NCBI GenBank assembly: GCA_035455605.1
Contig: DATIER010000194.1
Span: forward strand, 1 to 10,433
Source of the DNA: AC-32 sp035455605
GTDB taxonomy: Bacteria; Actinomycetota; Thermoleophilia; Gaiellales; Gaiellaceae
Direction of reading: 5' to 3'
DNA: 10,433 bases
Shown here: positions 6,142 through 10,433 of the stretch, piece after piece
Position numbering within the stretch: the stretch's first letter is position 1
How the letters are laid out: every line of letters begins with the position of its first letter
The notes under the pieces: generated by a model
Told to the model about the DNA's origin: nothing
Databases searched by the model: none
The model's input: the letters and a program-made list of their open reading frames with translations, nothing else
Made by a program: the position numbers and the translations under genes

Positions 6142-7100
6142 TCGTCCGTTGGGGGCTCGCCGAGCTCGAGCCGCTGCTGCGTGAGCTGGGCCTCGAGCGG
6201 CCCTACGCGATCGCGACCGATCGCTGGGCCGACCTGTCCCTGCCGGCGGCCGGCCGCTGGCGCGAGGTGCCGACGGAGCGGATCCCCGAGGTTGCCGACG
6301 CGGCGGGGGACGCGGATGCCCTGCTCCCGATCGGCGGCGGCAGCGCGATCGACCTCGCGAAGGCGGTCTCGGCCGAGACGGGCCTGCCGGTGGTGTCGGT
6401 GCCGACGACCTACTCGGGCGCGGAGTGGACGCAGTTCTTCGGGATCCGCGATCCCGGTCGCCTGATGAAGGGCGGCGGGGCCGGTGCGCACCTGGCGGGC
6501 ATCGTCTACGACCCGCGTCTCACCCTCGAGCTGCCGCGGGCGGAGAGCGGCGGGACGGCGCTGAACGCGCTGGCCCATGCCGCCGAGGCGCTCTACGTCG
6601 CGGGCCACAACCCGGAGGGCGACCGCCAGGCCCTCGCCGGCGCGCCCCTGATCGACGAGTACCTGCCGCGCGTGCTCGAGGACGGTCACGACCTCGACGC
6701 GCGGACGCACCTGCTGGAAGGCGCGCAGCACGCCGGCGCGGCGCTCGGCTCGGCCGGGCTCGCGCTCGGGCACGCGATGGCGCAGGCGGTCGGCGGCCGC
6801 TACGGCATCGCACACGGTGCCGCGAATGCACTCTGCCTGCCGCCGGCGCTTCGCTTCAACGAGCCCGCCGTGCCGGATGCGGTGGCCCGATTCGGCGAGG
6901 CCCTCGGAGCCGACGATCCCGCCGCGCGCGTGGAGGAGCTGGCACGCCTCTCCGGCTTCACCCGCCTGCGCGACCTCGGCGTGCCGCGAGACGAGCTCGA
7001 CGAGGTGGCCGAGGCGACGGTTCGGCGTGCCGGCGCGAGGGCGAACCCGCGGCCGGCCGGAACGGCAGAGGTGGCCGAGCTCCTCCGCTCGATCTGGTGA
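6138..7100 (+). CDS. Maleylacetate reductase-like iron-containing alcohol dehydrogenase superfamily protein
   Basis: The 320-aa protein belongs to the Fe-ADH / dehydroquinate synthase-like superfamily and looks most like maleylacetate reductase, which reduces maleylacetate to 3-oxoadipate with NAD(P)H in aromatic-ring degradation. Seen: the nucleotide-binding GGGS at 66-69 followed by AIDLAKAVS, VPTTYSGAE (88-96), IVYDPRLTLELP, and NALAHAAEALY (143-153). Candidate metal-site histidines are His147, His212 (GLALGHAMA) and His226 (IAHGAAN). The fourth ligand, usually Asp four residues before His147, is Asn143, as in maleylacetate reductases. It is about 30 residues shorter than typical members and starts almost at the first beta strand. 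GTG 6138 follows GGGAG by 5 nt and overlaps the lysR stop. No ring-cleavage dioxygenase is nearby, so the substrate is uncertain; a different alcohol or keto-acid is possible. Confidence 0.84.
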   Translation: MIVRWGLAELEPLLRELGLERPYAIATDRWADLSLPAAGRWREVPTERIPEVADAAGDADALLPIGGGSAIDLAKAVSAETGLPVVSVPTTYSGAEWTQFFGIRDPGRLMKGGGAGAHLAGIVYDPRLTLELPRAESGGTALNALAHAAEALYVAGHNPEGDRQALAGAPLIDEYLPRVLEDGHDLDARTHLLEGAQHAGAALGSAGLALGHAMAQAVGGRYGIAHGAANALCLPPALRFNEPAVPDAVARFGEALGADDPAARVEELARLSGFTRLRDLGVPRDELDEVAEATVRRAGARANPRPAGTAEVAELLRSIW

Positions 7101-7101
7101 G

Positions 7102-7425
7102 TCAGCAGGGCCCGGCGGCGGGCGCGCTGCCCGGGCCGTCGAGGTGCGAGGCGGAGTCCTCGATGCAGTACGTGCTCGCGTCCGCGCGAACGAGCTTCAC
7201 GCCGAAGCCGCCGAGCGACGCGCCGGCGTAGGTCCCGTTCAGCGCGTGGAACGACTCGAGCTCGGTCTCCGCCTGCTCAAACGTGATGCCCGACGCCGAC
7301 TGCTGCGCCTGCGCGATCTCGGCCGACGTCTTGCCGTCGCTCGCGCCCTGGTGCTGCGCCGTCAGCATCCAGCTGACGAGGAGCAGCGCGACGAGCAGGG
7401 AGAGGAGCGAGAGGCCGCGGGCCAT
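7102..7425 (-). CDS. Small membrane-anchored protein, pilin-like, function unknown
   Basis: The 107-aa product has a hydrophobic N-terminal segment (about residues 5-23, LSLLSLLVALLLVSWMLTA) after a short basic start. A polar Gln/Ser/Ala-rich stretch follows (25-50), then a small globular part with FHALNGTYAGASLGGFGV and STYCIED. The helix-then-'NGTYAGA'-then-'YCIED' order resembles the soluble part of small type IV pilin-like proteins, and Cys87 and the C-terminal Cys107 could form a disulfide as in pilin D-regions. However, no prepilin peptidase site (Gly followed by Phe/Met and Glu before the hydrophobic stretch) is seen, so a plain signal-anchor protein is equally possible. It lies 31 bases after the methyltransferase gene, probably in the same transcript. 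It ends one base from the convergent reductase stop with no room for a terminator. ATG 7425 lacks a clear SD. Confidence 0.72.
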   Translation of the reverse strand: MARGLSLLSLLVALLLVSWMLTAQHQGASDGKTSAEIAQAQQSASGITFEQAETELESFHALNGTYAGASLGGFGVKLVRADASTYCIEDSASHLDGPGSAPAAGPC

Positions 7426-7456
7426 GGCCGCAAGATCGGCACGGCGGCGCCGAAGC

Positions 7457-8371
7457 TCAAGCCGGTCGCAGGGCGAGGAACGAGAGCACGGTCACGCCGA
7501 GCTCGTCCTCCGAGTAGCCGCGGAAGCGCTCGGCGATCGGCAGCGAGCGCAGCTCCGCACGACCCTCGTCGCTCGGCCCCGACGGCCGCTCGACCACCAG
7601 CTCGAAGCCGGCGTCGCGGACGAGCTGCAGGTAGTCGGGCGACCGGAGTCGGTTCTGGTGGTGGAGCGGCGAGTTGACGACGCTCCACGTCCGGTCGGAG
7701 AAGCGCAGGAAGTTGTAGCGCGAGAGCGAGCGGTCGAAGTACGCGTAGTGGTCCTGCAGGTCGATCCGGCAGCTGAACGCGCCGCCGGGCCGCAGCAGCC
7801 GGTGGCACTCGCGGAAGATCAGCGCGAGGTCGTCGCCGGGGATGTGCTCGCAGGTGTCAGTGCTCGAGACGAAGTCGACGGAGGCGTCCGGCAGGCCGGT
7901 GTCGCGGGCGTCGCACGGCGCGAGGTAGCGGATGCCGAAGCGCGGCTCGAGCTCTTCGACCCGGGCGACCGGCCCGCCGAGGGGCCGTAGCTCGTGCCCC
8001 GCCAGCTGCTCGAGCTCGGGCCGCAGCCGCTCGAACGAGGCGATCGTGTCGTTCACGAGCTCGACCCGCGCGCTCGGACGGATGTCGACGAGCACCTGCC
8101 GGCCGAGGCCGAGCAGGGCGTACGCGACGGGGATCGCGAGATCCCAGCCCGCACCGAACTCGTAGAAAGTCGCCTCCGCGCGCGGCATGCCCGGCCCGTG
8201 CTCCTCGTAGGCGCCGAGGTGCTGCAGCGCGCGGGAGAACTTCTGCCGCAGCGCGCCGTCCCCGGCCGGGAGCGACCGGAGGACACGTCGCTGGAAGACG
8301 TAGTTCAGCTGCTCGCCCTGCGGAAGCGCGCCGAGGCCGCGCTGCAGGGCCGCTTTCGCGAGCCAACGCAT
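7457..8371 (-). CDS. Class I SAM-dependent methyltransferase
   Basis: The 304-aa protein has a Rossmann-type methyltransferase core. Motif I is YEFGAGWDL (about residues 70-78), with the acidic VDIRPS after strand 2 (95-100) and an APCDARDTGLPDASVDFVSSTDTCEHI block (151-176). Post-motif ECHRLLRPGGAFSCRIDLQDHYAYFD (188-213) is typical of Methyltransf_11-like enzymes. An N-terminal helical region of about 65 residues and a C-terminal extension flank the core. The acceptor is unknown; similar proteins are common in cell-surface glycan loci, which would agree with the operon further left, but that link is inference. ATG 8371 has no SD. TATGCT (8386-8381) lies 9 nt before it, so the transcript may have almost no leader. 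It is transcribed divergently from the flavoprotein gene. Confidence 0.86.
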   Translation of the reverse strand: MRWLAKAALQRGLGALPQGEQLNYVFQRRVLRSLPAGDGALRQKFSRALQHLGAYEEHGPGMPRAEATFYEFGAGWDLAIPVAYALLGLGRQVLVDIRPSARVELVNDTIASFERLRPELEQLAGHELRPLGGPVARVEELEPRFGIRYLAPCDARDTGLPDASVDFVSSTDTCEHIPGDDLALIFRECHRLLRPGGAFSCRIDLQDHYAYFDRSLSRYNFLRFSDRTWSVVNSPLHHQNRLRSPDYLQLVRDAGFELVVERPSGPSDEGRAELRSLPIAERFRGYSEDELGVTVLSFLALRPA

Positions 8372-8380
8372 CGGCGCGCG

Positions 8381-8386
8381 AGCATA
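8381..8386 (-). promoter_or_regulatory. Putative -10 element (TATGCT) for the methyltransferase gene
   Basis: On the minus strand TATGCT fits TANNNT and ends 9 nt before ATG 8371, implying a leader of only about 2 nt. No consensus -35 is seen at 16-18 nt (sequences there read ACACCT or CACCTT). Support is positional only. Confidence 0.33.
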
Positions 8387-8411
8387 GCCCGCCGCTGTGC
8401 AATAAGGTGTT

Positions 8412-8428
8412 CTAATGTCTGAGATTAG
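8412..8428. promoter_or_regulatory. Inverted repeat CTAAT-N7-ATTAG in the divergent intergenic region
   Basis: A perfect 5-bp inverted repeat with a 7-base centre forms an AT-rich island in very GC-rich DNA. It ends 6 bp before the flavoprotein ATG (8435). It contains TAATGT (8413-8418), a possible -10 for that gene that would give a leader of about 10 nt. A regulator bound here could control the flavoprotein-fumarase operon and possibly the divergent methyltransferase. No factor can be assigned from sequence. Confidence 0.42.
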
Positions 8429-8434
8429 GGTACG

Positions 8435-9649
8435 ATGGCCGCCGTGGCCGAACGGCTCTCATTCGACGTGCTCGTCGTCGGGAGCGGCGCCTCAGGGCTC
8501 GCGGCAGCGCTCTCGGCGGAGCGGGCCGGCGCCCGCGTCGCGCTCGTGACGAAAGGCTCGCTCCAGTCGTGCAACTCCGCGAAGGCGCAGGGCGGTATCC
8601 AGGCGGCGTTCCGGGACGACGACTCGCCCGAGCAGCATGCCGCCGACGTCTGGCAGAGCTCGCACGAGACGGCCGACCGCACACTCGTCGACGTCCTCAC
8701 CGCCGAGGCGCCGTCCGCGATCCACTGGCTCGAGGAGCAGGGCGTCCAGTTCACGCGTGAGAACGGCGGCTACCGGCTGGCGCGCTGCGGCGGCGCGAGT
8801 CGCAAGCGGCTGCTGCAGGTCGGCGATCGCACCGGCCACGCGATCACGACGGCGCTGCGCGACGCCTACACCGCATCGGGCGGGAAGGCCTTTCCGAACG
8901 CGCCGCTGGTCTCGCTCGAGCCCGCCGAGCACGGCTGGGTCGCGACGTGCCGGCGCAAGAGCGGCGACGAGCTCGTGATCGACGCCGGCGCGATCGTGCT
9001 CGCCGCGGGCGGACGCTGCTTCCGTGAGGCGGAGGAGCGCGGCGAGCTGTCGACCAATCATCCCGGCGCGACGGGCGAGGTGACGCGGCTCGCGCTCGAC
9101 CTCGGCGCCGAGAGCCGCGACCTCGACGCGCTGCAGTACCACCCGAACGGCGGCGCCTGGCCGCCCACGATGCAGGGCTACTCGATCCCGGAGACCACGC
9201 GTGCGTACGGCGCGACCCTGCTCAACGCCGACGGCGAGGAGTTCACCGACCCGCTCGGCCCCCGCGACGCCGTCTCGCAGGCGATCTTCGAGGAGGTCGA
9301 CGCGGGTCGCGGCGTCGAGACGCCCGACGGCCGGCCCGCGGTGTACCTCGACACGACCCGCATCGCCGAGCACGACGCCGAGATCTCGCTGCCGTACATG
9401 CTGCGCCGCTACCGTTCGGCCGGCATCGACCCGTTGCGGGAGCCGATCCTCACTTTCCCGGTCCTGCACTACCAGAACGGAGGCCTCGTGATCGACCAGC
9501 ACGGCGAGACGACCCTGCCCGGCCTCTACGCGTGCGGCGAGATCGCCGGCGGCACCCACGGTCGCAACCGGATGATGGGCAACAGCCTGCTCGAGTGCAC
9601 CGTCTTCGGCCGCCGCGCCGGAACGGCGGCCGCGGAGGAGGCGGCATGA
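8435..9649 (+). CDS. FAD-binding protein of the fumarate reductase / succinate dehydrogenase / L-aspartate oxidase family
   Basis: The 404-aa flavoprotein begins with the dinucleotide fold VVGSGASGLAAA (GxGxxG at 16-21), followed by AKAQGGIQAAF (49-59). Superfamily catalytic positions are present: His236 (QYHP), Arg277 (GPRDAVSQAI), His345 (HYQNGG) and the FAD-contacting GLYACGEIAGGTHGRNRMMGNSLLE (363-387). The position of the covalent-FAD histidine of SdhA/FrdA is Asn47, so the flavin should be bound non-covalently, as in NadB and soluble fumarate reductases. The C-terminal helical domain of SdhA/NadB is absent (404 residues against more than 500). YHPN, HYQNGG and IPETTRAYG depart from the usual YHPT, HYxMGG and TEAxRGEG, so substrate or acceptor may differ. 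ATG 8435 follows AGGG closely. The stop overlaps the fumarase start. A nadB assignment is possible but weakly supported. Confidence 0.87.
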   Translation: MAAVAERLSFDVLVVGSGASGLAAALSAERAGARVALVTKGSLQSCNSAKAQGGIQAAFRDDDSPEQHAADVWQSSHETADRTLVDVLTAEAPSAIHWLEEQGVQFTRENGGYRLARCGGASRKRLLQVGDRTGHAITTALRDAYTASGGKAFPNAPLVSLEPAEHGWVATCRRKSGDELVIDAGAIVLAAGGRCFREAEERGELSTNHPGATGEVTRLALDLGAESRDLDALQYHPNGGAWPPTMQGYSIPETTRAYGATLLNADGEEFTDPLGPRDAVSQAIFEEVDAGRGVETPDGRPAVYLDTTRIAEHDAEISLPYMLRRYRSAGIDPLREPILTFPVLHYQNGGLVIDQHGETTLPGLYACGEIAGGTHGRNRMMGNSLLECTVFGRRAGTAAAEEAA

Positions 9650-10433
9650 GCACGGTCGCCACCGACATCCGCCAGGCCGTCGAGGACGCGGCTGCACACC
9701 TCTACGTCTGGGCGTTGAAGGACATCCCGCAGGACCTGCGCGACGCGCTGCTCGACGCGCAGCAGCGCGAGACGTCGGTCCCGGGCAGGCGCGTGCTCGA
9801 CACGATCGTCAAGAACGTCCAGGTCGCCGACGACCAGCACAACCTCGTCTGCCAGGACACCGGCATCGCCGTCTACACCTGTCGCGTCGGCGAGCACTTC
9901 CCGCTCCACCCGGCCCGGATCTACGAGGCGCTGAAGGCCGGCACCGAGCGCGCGACGCTGGAGCACCCGCTGCGCTCGAACGCCGTCCACACCCTCACGC
10001 GCGAGAACACCGGCCCGAACACCGGCTACCGGCTCCCGATCGTGCACTGGGAGTTCGTCGAGGACTGGGACGGGCTCGACGTCAAGTGCGTGCCGAAGGG
10101 TTCCGGCTCCGAGAACATGAGCTTCCTCAAGATGTGCGTCCCCGCCGACGGCGTGAAGGGCATCAAGCAGTTCGTGCTCGAGTCGATCGTCGGCGCCGGC
10201 GGCAAGCCGTGTCCGCCGGGGATCGTCGGCGTCGGCATCGGCGGCTCGGCCGACTACGCGATGTACCTCGCGAAGGAGGCGATCGCGCGGCCGATCGGCA
10301 CGCGCAACCCCGATCCGCACGTGGCGCAGCTCGAAGAGGAGCTGTTCGAGCTGCTGAACGAGACCGGCATCGGCCCGATGGGCCTCGGCGGCGACGTGAC
10401 GGTGCTCAACTGCCACGTCGAGCACGCCGACAC
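9646..10433 (+). CDS. Fumarate hydratase class I, alpha subunit / N-terminal region (3' partial)
   Basis: The frame is open from ATG 9646 to the end of the window (262 residues visible), so no stop is seen. The class I enzyme is an oxygen-sensitive [4Fe-4S] hydratase that interconverts fumarate and malate; L-tartrate dehydratase shares the fold. Seen: LVCQDTGIAVY with cluster Cys69, RENTGPNTGYRLP (119-131), VPKGSGSENMSFLKM (149-163), and GGKPCPPGIVGVGIGGSADYAM with cluster Cys189. The third cluster cysteine is expected just past the window. The start is strongly supported: GGAGGAG at 9634-9640 and an ATGA overlap with the flavoprotein stop. A beta subunit probably follows if this is the two-subunit form. 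Coupling to the flavoprotein suggests shared C4-dicarboxylate metabolism. Fumarase is preferred over tartrate dehydratase from context, not from a decisive residue. Confidence 0.92.
   Translation, partial: MSTVATDIRQAVEDAAAHLYVWALKDIPQDLRDALLDAQQRETSVPGRRVLDTIVKNVQVADDQHNLVCQDTGIAVYTCRVGEHFPLHPARIYEALKAGTERATLEHPLRSNAVHTLTRENTGPNTGYRLPIVHWEFVEDWDGLDVKCVPKGSGSENMSFLKMCVPADGVKGIKQFVLESIVGAGGKPCPPGIVGVGIGGSADYAMYLAKEAIARPIGTRNPDPHVAQLEEELFELLNETGIGPMGLGGDVTVLNCHVEHAD

Noticed and set aside
7084..7110. Search for an intrinsic terminator between the convergent reductase and pilin-like genes
   Set aside because: The stops are separated by one base. No GC hairpin followed by a T-run is visible on either strand.
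8492..9697. Minus-strand open frame of 401 codons opposite the flavoprotein gene
   Set aside because: It mirrors the codon structure of a strongly supported conserved gene and has no motif of its own. High GC suppresses stop codons on the opposite strand.
9526..10425. Minus-strand open frame of 299 codons opposite the fumarase gene
   Set aside because: It is antisense to a clear class I fumarase and repeats Asp/Val/Arg/Ala-rich composition without motifs.
1..10433. Possible mobile element, CRISPR array or defence island
   Set aside because: No terminal inverted repeats, transposase or integrase motifs, regularly spaced repeats, tRNA-adjacent junctions or composition shift were seen. All recognisable genes are housekeeping, metabolic or glycan-related.

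Overview
The window is about 70% or more G+C, with dense GC-ending codons, start/stop overlaps between neighbouring genes, and promoters whose -10-like TANNNT sits directly before a start codon with no Shine-Dalgarno (SD) sequence. Together with a UvrD-type helicase carrying an HRDC domain, this suggests a high-GC actinobacterium, possibly Thermoleophilia-like. The lineage is an inference from style and gene content. No tRNA, rRNA, CRISPR array, insertion sequence or phage gene was seen; the region reads as ordinary chromosome.

Layout. (1) 2-1128, plus strand: the 3' part of a UvrD/PcrA-family helicase gene, then a 53-residue Lys/Ala-rich basic protein. (2) 5084-1125, minus strand: a tightly packed four-gene operon of a membrane phosphoglycosyltransferase, a glutamine-dependent asparagine synthetase (asnB), an ASCH-domain protein and a DUF354 predicted glycosyltransferase. 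It looks like a small surface-glycan cassette. Its last two genes lack a usable ATG/GTG/TTG start and appear to begin at CTG codons that overlap the preceding stop (CTGA). (3) 5085-5250: a divergent regulatory region. (4) 5251-7100, plus strand: a LysR-family regulator coupled by a GTGA overlap to a maleylacetate reductase-like iron-ADH-superfamily enzyme. (5) 8371-7102, minus strand: a SAM-dependent methyltransferase and a small membrane-anchored, pilin-like protein. (6) 8435-10433, plus strand: a soluble flavoprotein of the fumarate reductase / L-aspartate oxidase superfamily, coupled by ATGA to the alpha part of a class I fumarase that runs off the end of the window.

How the genes may work together. 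The minus-strand operon could start a glycan on undecaprenyl phosphate (phosphoglycosyltransferase), extend it (DUF354) and perhaps amidate a sugar or supply asparagine (AsnB). The LysR protein probably autoregulates through an ATAAG-N5-CTTAT palindrome that overlaps its own start codon, and probably controls the coupled reductase. The flavoprotein and fumarase share a C4-dicarboxylate theme (fumarate/malate). Nothing here is convincingly a new defence or mobile system. The points most worth a second look are the tandem CTG starts, the likely leaderless promoters and operators, and the divergent flavoprotein next to fumarase.
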